This document shows positions 20,829 to 29,976 of a stretch of DNA of 64,000 nt, one piece after another. The position numbers and the translations under genes are program-made. The first letter of the stretch is position 1. Each line of letters begins with the position of its first letter. Origin of the DNA: Tistrella mobilis KA081020-065 (lineage in GTDB: Bacteria > Pseudomonadota > Alphaproteobacteria > Tistrellales > Tistrellaceae). The notes under the pieces are model-generated. The model ran no database searches. It saw only the letters and a list, made by a program, of their open reading frames with translations, and was not told the DNA's origin. The DNA lies in assembly GCF_000264455.2 (NCBI RefSeq), contig NC_017958.1, forward strand, positions 248,001 to 312,000. The letters run 5' to 3'.

Positions 20829-21292
20829 CGCGCACCCCCTGTCAACACCACGCCGCCCTGATCGAGAACACTGTCCACGGCCGCATCGATGGAGGATCGC
20901 GGCGCCGGCTGTGCGGCAGCGACGGTCGTATTGCGCGGCGCCGGCACATGATCGACCAGCGGCCACGAGGCCGGCGGCGTACCGGGCTTGGATTTCGGCC
21001 GGGGCTCGGTCTCGGCGCGCGGCAGCGGCAGAGAGGCCAGGCTCACCAGCTGGCGCCCCTCGAGCGGCTTGATCTCCAGATATTCACCCGCCAGCCGCTC
21101 CAGCCGCTCGGGATTGTTCAGATAGGCCCATTCGGCCTTGAGCACGTGGATCGCCTCCTGCTCGCGCAGCAACTCGGCATTGCGCGCGACATAGGCATCC
21201 TCCAGGCTCGCGACCCGGTATTTCACCCAGAACAGACCGGCCGCGATCGCGGCGGTGCAGCCCAGAAGCAGGACGGTGCCGGGACGGATCAT
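20825..21292 (-). CDS. ftsL: Cell division protein FtsL
   Basis: A small bitopic protein of the FtsQLB complex. The 155-residue product has one membrane segment right at the start ([17 protein letters not shown]), a heptad-like periplasmic coiled coil ([20 protein letters not shown]) and the conserved [19 protein letters not shown] Pro/Ala-rich tail of about 60 residues follows, longer than in E. coli FtsL. Sequence conservation in this family is low, so the call also rests on position between rsmH and ftsI. Confidence 0.88.
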   Translation of the reverse strand: MIRPGTVLLLGCTAAIAAGLFWVKYRVASLEDAYVARNAELLREQEAIHVLKAEWAYLNNPERLERLAGEYLEIKPLEGRQLVSLASLPLPRAETEPRPKSKPGTPPASWPLVDHVPAPRNTTVAAAQPAPRSSIDAAVDSVLDQGGVVLTGGAR

Positions 21293-22293
21293 CGGGCAGG
21301 CTCCCTGAACAGGCCCTGGGCATCGGCGGGGGCATCCCAGGCGGCGGCATCGGTGCGCCGGGCGGCACGCAGCTTGGCGGAGCGGGCCCGCGGATTGGCG
21401 GCGGTCTCGGCCTCGCCCGCAATGATCGGCCGCGTGCCGGCAATGGCGAAGCTGGGGGCCGTGCGGTCGCGGTCGGCCACGATCGCGACATGGCGCGACG
21501 GGTTGGCGCCGCGGCCGGCCCGCGCGGTCAGGAACCGCTTCACCAGCCGGTCTTCCAGGCTGTGGAAGGTGACCGCCGCCAGACGGCCGCCGGGCTTCAG
21601 CCGGCGCTCGGCCGCCACCAGCCCGCGCAGGATCTCGCCCAGCTCGTCGTTCACATGGATGCGGATCGCCTGGAAGCTGCGGGTCGCCGGGTCGATCTGG
21701 TCGCGGCCGCGCGGCGGCAGGGCGGAACGCACCGCCTCGGCCAGCGCCGCCGTGGTCTCGAACGGCCGGCCGCGGGTGATCGCCCGCGCCACCCGGCGCG
21801 AGGCCCGCTCCTCGCCATAGATCCAGATCACGTCGGCGATCTCGCGCTCTTCGGCTGTGTTCACGAAATCGGCGGCGCTCATGCCCGCCCGCTCCATGCG
21901 CATGTCGAGCGGCCCGTCATGGCGGAAGGAAAAGCCGCGCTCCGCCTGATCCAGCTGCATGGACGACACGCCGAAGTCGAAGGCGACCACGTCGACCATC
22001 GGCTCGCCTGCGGCATCGAGCAGCGCTTCCATGTCGCCGAACCGGCCCTGCAGAAAGCGGAAGCGGCCGCCGCTCTCGGCTTCCAGCGCCCGGCCCGCCT
22101 CGGCCGCGGTCGGGTCGCGATCAATGCCGTAGACCCGGGCGGCGCCGGCCGCCAGATAGCCGCGGGAATAGCCGCCGGCCCCGAAGGTCGCATCGACCAC
22201 CACCGCGCCCTCGACGGGGGCGGAGGCGGCCAGCACCTCGGGCAGCAGCACGGAAACATGGGGAGCGGTGGTCGCGGACATGGACATGATCAT
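21289..22293 (-). CDS. rsmH: 16S rRNA m4C1402 methyltransferase RsmH
   Basis: RsmH (MraW) methylates N4 of C1402 in 16S rRNA. The 334-residue protein has the opening [12 protein letters not shown], the SAM-binding [36 protein letters not shown] and the family motif [13 protein letters not shown]. The start at 22293 forms an ATGA overlap with mraZ; ATGs two and four codons later are also possible. An open frame further upstream is mraZ shadow. Confidence 0.96.
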   Translation of the reverse strand: MIMSMSATTAPHVSVLLPEVLAASAPVEGAVVVDATFGAGGYSRGYLAAGAARVYGIDRDPTAAEAGRALEAESGGRFRFLQGRFGDMEALLDAAGEPMVDVVAFDFGVSSMQLDQAERGFSFRHDGPLDMRMERAGMSAADFVNTAEEREIADVIWIYGEERASRRVARAITRGRPFETTAALAEAVRSALPPRGRDQIDPATRSFQAIRIHVNDELGEILRGLVAAERRLKPGGRLAAVTFHSLEDRLVKRFLTARAGRGANPSRHVAIVADRDRTAPSFAIAGTRPIIAGEAETAANPRARSAKLRAARRTDAAAWDAPADAQGLFREPAR

Positions 22294-22811
22294 GCGCCCT
22301 CCCCGCCTTCGGAGGGTTCGACGGAGGCGGCCGGGGCCGGCCGGCCGATCGCAGGCGCGCGCGTGGGATCGAGCCGCAGCCGGCCACGATTGGCCAGCGC
22401 CAGCTCGCGCGCCGCCGCCTGGTGCTCGGCGAAACGCTCCGGCTGCCACAGCTCGAAGGTACGGCCCTTGCCCACGAAGATCACCTTGTCTTCCAGCCCC
22501 GCGATCTCCATCAGCCGCTTCGACAGCACCACACGACCTTCGGTATCGAAGGGCAGCTGCTGGCATTCGGCGAGGATGGCGGTCGCGAAGGCGTCACGCT
22601 CTTCCGAGAACGGATCGAACGTCTCGATACTTTCCGACAATTGAAGGATACGATCGTAGCCAGAGGCTTCGACCGCCGGGTTGATGAACGACGGATAGGC
22701 GACGATACCCTTGAACTCCTGGTTGCCAAGAGCAGCACGGAACTGAGGGGGCACCGACACGCGAGCCTTCTTGTCGATCGGCTTTTCGAATGTCGACAGG
22801 AACAGCGCCAC
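22290..22811 (-). CDS. mraZ: Transcriptional regulator MraZ
   Basis: MraZ is the AbrB-like regulator that binds its own promoter at the head of the dcw cluster. The GTG start at 22811 has GAGGAG eight bases upstream and gives 173 residues. Two MraZ repeats are visible: [20 protein letters not shown] with DR-like turn residues, and [18 protein letters not shown] followed by [15 protein letters not shown] Pro/Ala-rich tail of about 30 residues extends past the usual end. The operator expected for it is present upstream. Confidence 0.95.
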   Translation of the reverse strand: MALFLSTFEKPIDKKARVSVPPQFRAALGNQEFKGIVAYPSFINPAVEASGYDRILQLSESIETFDPFSEERDAFATAILAECQQLPFDTEGRVVLSKRLMEIAGLEDKVIFVGKGRTFELWQPERFAEHQAAARELALANRGRLRLDPTRAPAIGRPAPAASVEPSEGGEGA

Positions 22812-23016
22812 CCGGCGAACTCCTCGAGACCACTCTGCTCCGGAGGGACCGGAGCCCTGCTGGCGTTGCCCTCCATGGCTGGCCGGTCCGATCGCCGGGG
22901 GCGATCTTTCAGGCCAGGCCCCGAAATCTGGACCAGGACTTTCCGAAGCGGACCCCTCTGCCCTGGTGCCCGTTTCCGCCCGCCGCTCTGGAACGGCCCG
23001 TCGCTCTGGAACGAAT

Positions 23017-23051
23017 TGGGAGGAGATGGGCAAACCTGGGAATTTTTGGAT
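23017..23051 (+). promoter_or_regulatory. MraZ operator: phased TGGGN boxes next to the promoter
   Basis: TGGGA (23017), TGGGC (23027), TGGGA (23037) and a degenerate TGGAT (23047) occur at exact 10-base spacing. Three TGGGN repeats with 5-base gaps are the known MraZ operator in E. coli. These boxes begin about ten bases downstream of the predicted -10, where MraZ would control the operon. Confidence 0.8.
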
Positions 23052-23061
23052 CCTTGAGCCG

Positions 23062-23090
23062 AAGGTATCGAATGGCCCTTAGGGGGTCAA
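23062..23090 (-). promoter_or_regulatory. Predicted mraZ (dcw operon) promoter
   Basis: On the minus strand TTGACC (23085-23090) and TACCTT (23062-23067) are separated by 17 bases. This is a good sigma-70-type promoter and is directly followed by the MraZ boxes. Confidence 0.72.
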
Positions 23091-23215
23091 GCGGACATTC
23101 CGCTGGAAGTCCTTGAAAATTCTTCGATGAAACAGATGCTTGGCAAATGCTGCGCACATATATCAGGAACAGGGCCCAGGGCCTTGAAATCACGGGACAG
23201 TGTTCGAGTGACCGT

Positions 23216-23230
23216 GAACAAAACGTGAAC
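23216..23230. promoter_or_regulatory. LexA-like SOS box GAAC-N7-GAAC
   Basis: GAAC-AAAACGT-GAAC matches the alphaproteobacterial LexA site, which reads GTTC-N7-GTTC on the other strand. The A-run in the spacer also matches typical sites. It lies 126 bases upstream of the mraZ -35 box. Confidence 0.5.
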
Positions 23231-23294
23231 TTATGAATCCTTGCAGGATGCAACAGTGGCAGCATCGCCAAGCATATGTCGGGAGAGCACCCTG

Positions 23295-23339
23295 TCCCAG
23301 ATTTTCCCAAAAATGATTCAGCCATCCCATCCCTGCCCA
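23295..23339 (-). promoter_or_regulatory. Upstream cluster of phased TGGGN boxes
   Basis: On the minus strand TGGGN occurs with starts at relative positions 0, 10, 30 and 40 (plus-strand TCCCA or GCCCA at 23335, 23325, 23305 and 23295). The slot at 20 is not a match. The register and motif equal the promoter-proximal MraZ operator, so this may be a second binding site. Confidence 0.6.
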
Positions 23340-23384
23340 AGGCCGGGACCGATGGCCGAGTGTGCGCGCCCGCGTGCGCACATA

Positions 23385-23399
23385 TGGGAGAGGATGGGA
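23385..23399 (+). promoter_or_regulatory. Third TGGGA pair, 10-base spacing
   Basis: TGGGA at 23385 and 23395 lie just beyond the 3' end of rnpB. Two boxes alone are weaker evidence, but motif and spacing equal the other clusters. Confidence 0.4.
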
Positions 23400-23406
23400 T
23401 AAGGGG

Positions 23407-23838
<432 letters not shown>

Positions 23839-23847
23839 CCCGGCGCC

Positions 23848-23876
23848 ACCATGCAGCAGCGCCCCCGGCCGGTCAA
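23848..23876 (-). promoter_or_regulatory. rnpB promoter
   Basis: TTGACC (23871-23876) and CATGGT (23848-23853) on the minus strand are 17 bases apart. Transcription would begin a few bases before helix P1 of the RNase P RNA. Confidence 0.7.
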
Positions 23877-23887
23877 GAACAGGCTGC

Positions 23888-24679
23888 TCAGTCTGCGCGC
23901 GGATCCCGGGCGAACAGCTGCTCCACCGCGAAGATCATCTGGGCGGTATCGGGCCCGCAGATGCCGCCGGCCAGCCCCAGGAAGCGCGACTGGAAGGCAT
24001 GGACCACCGATCGGGTGACCAGATCATAGATGCCGTCGACCTGGATCCGGTAGCCGATCGCCGCCAGCGCCCGCTGGATGTCGGTGACGGCCTGGCCGGT
24101 ATCGCCTTCGCCGAGCGTCAGGCCCATCTCCCCCGGCACCGGCCGATTGGCCGGCATCAATGCCAGCCCCTTCGCCGCCAGCCGGTACCAGTCGAACCGC
24201 TCGCCCGGATCGTATTTGCGCGCGGGTGCGATGTCGGAATGCCCCACCACCCGGGCCGGCGCGATGTCGTGACGGGCCAGAATGCCGCCCAGCAGCGCCT
24301 CCACCGCCTGCATCTGTGGCTCCGGGAAGTCGCGATAGCCCCATTCATGGCCGGGATTGACGATTTCAATGCCGATCGAGACGTCGTTCAGCCGCTCGCG
24401 CCCGCGCCACCACGACACGCCGGCATGCCAGGCGCGGCGGTCTTCCGGCACCATGCGGGTGATGCGGCCGTCCTCTTCCACCACCCAATGGGCGCTGACC
24501 CGCGAGGCCGGGTCGGCCAGCCAGTCGATGGCGACCTCGGCCGTGGGCATGCCGGTATAGTGCAGCACCACCATGTCGGGCCGCGCCCCGTCGGGCCGCG
24601 CATCGTGATTGGGCGAGGGCCGGTCGGCCAGCGGGAAGCGGGCGAGTTCGGGAAAATGGTCGGCGATTTGGGCAGACAT
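23888..24679 (-). CDS. N-acetylmuramoyl-L-alanine amidase, AmpD type
   Basis: A zinc amidase of the Amidase_2 family with a C-terminal peptidoglycan-binding domain. From the ATG at 24679 it has 263 residues. Zinc-ligand regions are visible as VVLHYTGMPTAEVAIDWL and GHSDIAPARKYDPG, with the central SIGIEIVNPGHEWGY. Residues from about 185 form a PG_binding_1 domain (GDTGQAVTDIQRALAAIGY, then DGIYDLVTRSVVHAFQ). There is no signal peptide, so recycling of cytoplasmic anhydro-muropeptides is the likely job, as for AmpD. The gene sits immediately upstream of rnpB. Confidence 0.88.
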   Translation of the reverse strand: MSAQIADHFPELARFPLADRPSPNHDARPDGARPDMVVLHYTGMPTAEVAIDWLADPASRVSAHWVVEEDGRITRMVPEDRRAWHAGVSWWRGRERLNDVSIGIEIVNPGHEWGYRDFPEPQMQAVEALLGGILARHDIAPARVVGHSDIAPARKYDPGERFDWYRLAAKGLALMPANRPVPGEMGLTLGEGDTGQAVTDIQRALAAIGYRIQVDGIYDLVTRSVVHAFQSRFLGLAGGICGPDTAQMIFAVEQLFARDPRAD

Positions 24680-24701
24680 GGGACGGAACCCCCGATCGGG
24701 A

Positions 24702-25634
24702 TCAGCGCAGCCGCCTGAGCGGCCCCGGCAGACGACGAAGCTGGACCACGGCAACCCCGGAGACGATGAACACCCCGCCCACCATCTCCATAAGCCCCAT
24801 GGTCTCGCCCATCAGCAGCACGCCGGCAAGCACGCCGCAAACCGGCACCAGCAGCATGTAGATCGTGACCTGGCCCACGGAATAGCGGCCGAGCAGGAAA
24901 TACCAGGCGCCATAGGCGATCAGCGAGGCGCCGCCCAGGATATAGGCCAGCGCCACCACCGTCGCCCAGTCCAGATTGGCCAGCGCATCCCTCTGCCCGT
25001 CTTCGAACAGGAAGGACAGGATCAGCAGCGGCCCGACACAGAACGGGCCGAGCCAGGCATTCAGCATCTGCGGCGACAGCGCCCCATGCCGGCCCAGCTG
25101 CTTGATCTGGACATTGGCATAGGCCCAGAGCCCGCCGGCCATCAGCCCCACCGCCAGCCCGTCGAGCTGGGTCAGCACCTTGGGATCGCCCGCCACCAGC
25201 ACCACCCCGATCATGCCCAGCACCAGACCCGCGATGTGGCGCTTCGTCAGCTTCTCTCCCAACACCGCCCAGGCACAGACCGCGGCGAAGGGCACCTCGA
25301 TCTGGATCGCGACCGACATGGTCGAGGCATCGACGCCCAGCGACAGCGCCACGAACATCAGCCCGAAATGCCCGACGCCGAGCGTCAGACCGATGCCCGC
25401 CAGCAAAGGCAGCTGGCTGCGCCGCGGCCAGGGCAGGAAGGGCGCCAGAATCAGGAACAGCACGCCGAAGCGCAGCGCCACCAGAAACAGCGGCGGCACG
25501 GTCGCGGTCGCGATTTTGACCGCGACGAAATTGCCGCCCCAGATCGCCACCACCAGCAGCGCCAGCAGCACATGGCCGGGCGTCATCGGCGTGATGGCCG
25601 GTGCCGGAACCGGCGCGGAGGCGGCGCGGCTCAC
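24702..25634 (-). CDS. DMT-superfamily (EamA) transporter
   Basis: The 310-residue protein has ten predicted membrane segments in two EamA halves. Typical stretches are LLVVAIWGGNFVAVKI and the late AYGAWYFLLGRYSVGQVTIYMLLVPVCGVLAG. Such proteins export amino acids or small metabolites; the substrate cannot be read from the sequence. It resembles the YedA/EamA subgroup. Its start overlaps the stop of the ABC-F gene by four bases (ATGA), so the two are translationally linked. Confidence 0.85.
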   Translation of the reverse strand: MSRAASAPVPAPAITPMTPGHVLLALLVVAIWGGNFVAVKIATATVPPLFLVALRFGVLFLILAPFLPWPRRSQLPLLAGIGLTLGVGHFGLMFVALSLGVDASTMSVAIQIEVPFAAVCAWAVLGEKLTKRHIAGLVLGMIGVVLVAGDPKVLTQLDGLAVGLMAGGLWAYANVQIKQLGRHGALSPQMLNAWLGPFCVGPLLILSFLFEDGQRDALANLDWATVVALAYILGGASLIAYGAWYFLLGRYSVGQVTIYMLLVPVCGVLAGVLLMGETMGLMEMVGGVFIVSGVAVVQLRRLPGPLRRLR

Positions 25635-27499
25635 GGCCGGGCCTTCGCGGCGGCGATCGCCTCGCGCTTCTCTTCCAGTTCCAGCCAGCGCTCCTCGGCC
25701 GCATCCAGCTCGGCCCGCGCGGCGGCGGTGCGTTCGGCAGCCGCCTGGGCGGCGGCGGGATCGCGGGCATAGAGGCCGGGATCGGCCATCGTCTCGGCCA
25801 GTTTCGCGATCTCGGCTTCCAGTTTCTCCATGGTCTTCGGCAGCAGGTCCAGCTCTCGCGCTTCCTTGAAGGTGAGCTTCTGCGGCGCCTGGGCGCGGGG
25901 CTTCTCCTGGGGTTTCGCCTCGGCCCTGCGGGCCGCCGCCTCCACCCGTCCGGCCTCGCGCGCCGCCTCGGCGGCCTTGCGGCGCTGGGTGTCGGCATCA
26001 CTCCAGCCGCCGGCATATTCGGTGATCACGCCATCGCCATCGACCGCAATCACCGAGGTCGCCAGCCGGTCGAGGAAGGCACGGTCATGGCTGATCAGCA
26101 GCACCGTGCCGTCATACTGGTCGAGCACGTCTTCAAGCAGCTCCAGCGTGTCGAGGTCGAGATCATTGGTCGGCTCGTCCATGACCAGCAGGTTGCAGGG
26201 CTTCAGGAACAGCTTGGCCAGCAGCAGGCGGTTGCGCTCGCCGCCCGACAGCGCCTTGACCTTCTGCCGGGCCTGGCCCTCGTCGAACAGGAAGTCGCGC
26301 AGATAGGCCACCACATGGCGCGGCTGGCCGCGCACCACCACCTGGTCGCCGCCGCCATCGGCCAGCGTGTCCCAGAGCGTCGCCTCGGGATCGAGTGCGG
26401 CGCGGTGCTGGTCGAAATAGGCGATCTCCAGATTGGTGCCGAGCCGCACCTCGCCCTGATCGGGCTGAAGCTCGCCGATCAGCATCTTGACCAGCGTGGT
26501 CTTGCCGGCGCCGTTGCGGCCGATGATGCCCACCCGGGCGCCGCGCATGATCCGGGTCGAAAACCCGTCGGCCACCGTGATCGGCCCCGAGGGCGTATCG
26601 AAATGCTTGACCAGGTTCTCGGCCTCGATCACCAGCCGGCCGCTGGTATCGGCGGTGGCGACCGCGATGCCGGCACGGGCGCGGGTGCGCTCGATATCCT
26701 GGCGTTCGGTCGCAAGCGTTGCACGCAGTTCGTGCACGGCGCGGGCGCGGCGCTCGTTGCGCTTGCGCCGGGCGGTCAGCCCTTCGTTCAGCCACAGGGT
26801 CTCGCGGGCCAGCTTGTCCGCCATCTTGGCCAGACGCTGATCCTCTTCGGCGCGCAGATCCTCGATCTGGGTCTCGAAGGCCTGATAGCCCATGTCGTAG
26901 CGGGTCAGCCGGCGCCGGTAGAGCCAGGCGACCGATCCGGCCACCCGCTCCAGAAAGGCGCGGTCATGGCTGATCACCACCAGCCCGCCGCGGAAGCGCT
27001 GCAGCTCGCCTTCCAGCCATTCGATGGTCGGCAGGTCCATATGGTTGGTGGGCTCGTCCAGCATCAGCAGCTCGGGCTCGATGGCCAGCGCCCGCGCCAG
27101 CGCCGCCCGGCGCCGGGTGCCGCCCGACAGCTCGCTCATCTGCCGTTCGGGATCCAGCGACAGCGGCACCGCCACCTGGTCGACCCGGTAATGCCGGTCG
27201 CCCTGCCCCGCCTCGACCAGCCCCTCTTCTATATAGGCCCGCACGGTGGTGCCGGCGGGGGTCTGCGGATCCTGGGCCATATAGGCGGCGCGCAGGCCCG
27301 GCCGCCGGGCGATCTCGCCGCCATCTGGCTCGATCAACCCGCCCATGATCCGGAGCATGGTCGACTTGCCGGCACCGTTGCGCCCGACCAGCGCGATCCG
27401 GTCGCCGGCCGAGACGGCGATGGTCGCCTCCTCGATCAGGTCGCCGCCACCACCCAGGGTGACGCGGATGCCGGTGAGAGAGATGAGCGGTGCGGACAT
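25631..27499 (-). CDS. uup: ABC-F family ATPase, Uup-like
   Basis: A soluble protein of 622 residues with two ATP-binding domains. The first has GRNGAGKST, LSGGTRRR and MLDEPTNHMD. The second has GRNGAGKTT, LSGGERNR and VMDEPTNDLD. The linker between them is helical and charged. The C-terminal 100 residues form a coiled coil (KLTFKEARELDLLPKTMEKLEAEIA), as in Uup, which helps ribosome and DNA-related processes. The ATG at 27499 starts MSAPLISLTGIRV; open frame further upstream is not family-like. The gene symbol is by subfamily resemblance. Confidence 0.9.
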   Translation of the reverse strand: MSAPLISLTGIRVTLGGGGDLIEEATIAVSAGDRIALVGRNGAGKSTMLRIMGGLIEPDGGEIARRPGLRAAYMAQDPQTPAGTTVRAYIEEGLVEAGQGDRHYRVDQVAVPLSLDPERQMSELSGGTRRRAALARALAIEPELLMLDEPTNHMDLPTIEWLEGELQRFRGGLVVISHDRAFLERVAGSVAWLYRRRLTRYDMGYQAFETQIEDLRAEEDQRLAKMADKLARETLWLNEGLTARRKRNERRARAVHELRATLATERQDIERTRARAGIAVATADTSGRLVIEAENLVKHFDTPSGPITVADGFSTRIMRGARVGIIGRNGAGKTTLVKMLIGELQPDQGEVRLGTNLEIAYFDQHRAALDPEATLWDTLADGGGDQVVVRGQPRHVVAYLRDFLFDEGQARQKVKALSGGERNRLLLAKLFLKPCNLLVMDEPTNDLDLDTLELLEDVLDQYDGTVLLISHDRAFLDRLATSVIAVDGDGVITEYAGGWSDADTQRRKAAEAAREAGRVEAAARRAEAKPQEKPRAQAPQKLTFKEARELDLLPKTMEKLEAEIAKLAETMADPGLYARDPAAAQAAAERTAAARAELDAAEERWLELEEKREAIAAAKARP

Positions 27500-27685
27500 G
27501 GGATGACGGACTTCCGGACGAAGGACGGGGATCGCGGCATGGCCGCTGGAGATGCGTGGCGAGGCGGCCGCAGGATGCGACGGACGCCCCGCCGGTTCAA
27601 GGCCCGCCTGCGCATGCCGCGCCTGCAAGCCTGTTCGCCGGCCGAAAGTGTCTCTGAAGGAATTGCGAGGCGATGCAGGGGCGGC

Positions 27686-28723
27686 TCAGAACCGCCGGAG
27701 GGGACCACCATGCCGGCTGGACCAGACGGCCCTGCCCTCGGGCTCGTACAGACAGAGATTGCCGTCATCCTGCATGACCAGCGTGCGTCCCGGTCGGTTC
27801 AGGTCGATGGCAGGGTCGTGAAGCGCCATGATCGGGACCGCCTGATCGTCATAGATCACCAGATTGCCGTCATCCTGGACAGCCAGTGCGCCCGGCCTGC
27901 GGGTATTGGACCAGCTTCCCGAGGCCCATTCGACGTCCTGCCGGATAGGTTTGTCACGCCGGTACACCACCGCATGGCAATCCTCCTGGAAGACGAAATC
28001 GTAATCGCCATCGGGAGAACACAGGCTCTCACCCGGCAGCAGCGCCTGACCGGCGACCAGACGATCGGATCGCCCGAAACGGTACCAGCCGGCACCCGGA
28101 TCGGCCTTGAACAGATCTGCACCATATTGCTGGCGTGTGATCAGATTCCGCCCCACGATCCAGGAGTAGTCCGTATTGGTATGGAACATGGCCCGGCGGC
28201 TGAACGAGGCATCGGTGATGAACAGGCTGATGGTGGATCCGCCGGTGACGTTCGCCCAGCCCGTCGGCCCCAGATAGGAGAGCGGGTTCCAAAGCCCGGT
28301 GTCCAGGACCCTGACCGACTGTTTGGGGGCGATCCTGAGGGCGTTTTCGTCGAAGAAGGTCTTCACCGTCGCGATCTCCGCCGCCGCCTTGTTGCGACGT
28401 TCTCGCTCCTGGATCGTCAGATTGGTGCCCTTGACCCATTTATAGGCCTGGCTGCCGGCGGAGGCCACCTCGCGCAGCGGGGCCGAGACCCGCCAGATGG
28501 TCTGCAGCAGCGAGACCAACCTTTGCAGCCGGCTCAGATTGTTGACGGCAGTGGCGGCCGTCGCCGCGCCGGCACCTGCGCCGAGCCCGGCTGTCGCCAC
28601 GGTGATCAGCACCCCCATCGCGACGCCGCTCAGGATTTCGCCGAAGACGTAATCCTTATTGGGCGACACGATCACGTATATCGGCTCGTCCAGCGTGTTG
28701 GTGATGTGGATCGCATGTGCCAT
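27686..28723 (-). CDS. Lectin-repeat protein with a hydrophobic N-terminal module
   Basis: The 345-residue protein ends in a bulb-type (monocot mannose-binding) lectin domain. Three copies of the QxDxNxVxY carbohydrate motif are seen: QEDCHAVVY (about 246-254, degenerate), QDDGNLVIY (283-291) and QDDGNLCLY (318-326). The N-terminal half begins HAIHITNTLDEPIYVIV, a beta-rich stretch, then a Gly/Ala-rich hydrophobic segment (28-60) and a charged helical part; I do not recognise it. There is no cleavable signal peptide. AAGGA lies before the ATG. Roles such as sugar binding, contact toxin or bacteriocin are possible but unproved. It is flanked by an AT-richer promoter region. Confidence 0.72.
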   Translation of the reverse strand: MAHAIHITNTLDEPIYVIVSPNKDYVFGEILSGVAMGVLITVATAGLGAGAGAATAATAVNNLSRLQRLVSLLQTIWRVSAPLREVASAGSQAYKWVKGTNLTIQERERRNKAAAEIATVKTFFDENALRIAPKQSVRVLDTGLWNPLSYLGPTGWANVTGGSTISLFITDASFSRRAMFHTNTDYSWIVGRNLITRQQYGADLFKADPGAGWYRFGRSDRLVAGQALLPGESLCSPDGDYDFVFQEDCHAVVYRRDKPIRQDVEWASGSWSNTRRPGALAVQDDGNLVIYDDQAVPIMALHDPAIDLNRPGRTLVMQDDGNLCLYEPEGRAVWSSRHGGPLRRF

Positions 28724-28847
28724 GACACGTCCTTTTCCGGAAAATACATAGAGAATCCCGCGGCCTCCGCCACCGATTTCCGGAAGTTTACGGCACGTCA
28801 CGTGAGAGTGCGAGATAGTATCATTCTATTGAATTGTTCGCGTGGCG

Positions 28848-29594
28848 TTACCGCGCCCCGCGCAGCCTCAGGATCCGGTCATAGGCCTCGTTGATCGCCG
28901 CGATCTTGCGGGTGGCGATCTGGATCATCTCTTCGGGCAGGCCTTCGGCCACCAGGCGATCGGGGTGGTGTTCGCGGGCGAGGCGGCGATAGGCGGCCTT
29001 CACCTCGTCCATCGGGGCGTCACGCGAAATGCCCAGAATGGCATAGGGGTCGGCATCGCCGCCGGGTTCGATGCCGCGTATGGCCAGCAGCCGGTCGAGC
29101 ACGGCGCGGTCCAGGCCGAACAGCCGGGCGACCTCGGTCAGGAAGCGGCGTTCGGCCTCGCCAACCGAACCATCGGCACGGGCGATCTCCAGCAGGGCGT
29201 CAAGCAGTTCTTCCAGCACCGCCGGGCGGTCGTGGAACAGGGCCGCGATCTGGCGGGCATAGGGTTCGAAGCCCTCGGCATCCTTTTTCGCCTCGTCGAA
29301 GATCTGGGCGACCCGGCCGACCTCGTGCTCCGGCACCGTGAAGACCCGGCGGAAGGCGGCGATCTCGTCGCGGGTGACCCGGCCGTCGGCCTTGGCCATC
29401 TTGGCGCCCAGCACGATTACCGCGATCGCGAAGGCCTGTTCGCGATGGGCGCGGTCCAGCGGCAGGGCCGTGGCTTCGCCGGCCTCGTTATAGCGATCCA
29501 CCGCGTGCCCCATCACGGCACCGACCAGCGCGCCGATCGGGCCGCCCATGGCGAAACCCGCCGCCCCACCGACGACCTTGCCCCAGAAACTCAT
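28848..29594 (-). CDS. DjlA-like co-chaperone (TerB and J domains)
   Basis: The 248-residue protein has a glycine-rich hydrophobic N-terminus (GKVVGGAAGFAMGGPIGALVGAVMG), a TerB-like helical domain (about 55-170, with acidic ADGRVTRDE and ADGSVGEAE turns) and a C-terminal J domain (DPYAILGISRDAPMDEVKAAYRRLAREHHPDR). The HPD motif required to stimulate DnaK is present in EHHPDR. This is the layout of DjlA, a membrane-anchored DnaK partner. The ATG at 29594 is chosen because MSFWGK is the usual family start. Confidence 0.9.
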   Translation of the reverse strand: MSFWGKVVGGAAGFAMGGPIGALVGAVMGHAVDRYNEAGEATALPLDRAHREQAFAIAVIVLGAKMAKADGRVTRDEIAAFRRVFTVPEHEVGRVAQIFDEAKKDAEGFEPYARQIAALFHDRPAVLEELLDALLEIARADGSVGEAERRFLTEVARLFGLDRAVLDRLLAIRGIEPGGDADPYAILGISRDAPMDEVKAAYRRLAREHHPDRLVAEGLPEEMIQIATRKIAAINEAYDRILRLRGAR

Positions 29595-29976
29595 CTGCGC
29601 CGGACCCCCGCGCCCTCTGCTGCGGCCACAGCGCGGCCCTGCTGCCGCGTTGCACCATGGGGTGGAGCAAACACCAATCGGCCCGCGCACGCAAGGACAC
29701 CCTGAGCCCCGCCCGACGATCATCCGGCAGGCCGGGGGCAGATCGTTTCGCCAAACGGTTTCATCCGAAAAAGATGAGACATTTTGCCGACGATTTATTG
29801 ACATTTTATCGCTGAGACGCGATCGTTTCCGGGACGGGCGCTGCCGGGGAGGCGGCGCCGTCGGATCCGAACCGGCCGGGTGCCCCCGCGCATCCCCAGA
29901 GCCGAACGGATCGGGGTTTTACGGCAACACATGACGCGCCGGCGGCCGCCGGCCGCGTGAGGGGAGACGAGCAGAG
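29595..29976. other. Divergent intergenic region djlA-like / TRAP operon, 382 bases
   Basis: No gene is supported. A small palindrome CGTTT-CGCC-AAACG (29744-29757) and a TTGACA (29808-29813) lie in the AT-richer middle; no strong -10 follows at 17 bases. The palindrome is a candidate site for the MarR-like regulator at the end of the TRAP operon. The leader in front of the TRAP genes is GC-rich. GAGGGGAGACGAGCAG precedes the first ATG. Confidence 0.5.

Larger units (their letters stand above)
22812..23406. other. Regulatory region between rnpB and mraZ, about 595 bases
   Basis: No convincing gene is present. The region holds the mraZ promoter, three clusters of phased TGGGN boxes and a LexA-like box, each listed separately. 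The leader from the predicted start (near 23055) to the mraZ GTG is about 245 bases. It contains a 12-base direct repeat CGCTCTGGAACG at 22984 and 23002. A GC hairpin (TGTGCGC/GCGCACA near 23361-23382) lies just beyond the rnpB 3' end and may help terminate it. Confidence 0.7.

Noticed and set aside
22909-23340. A 143-codon minus-strand frame upstream of mraZ
   Set aside because: It spans the promoter, operators and leader and has no domain; the sequence features there are regulatory.
25601-28894. A 1097-codon plus-strand frame opposite the ABC-F and lectin-repeat genes
   Set aside because: It crosses two real genes on the other strand and shows no domain; it is a composition effect.
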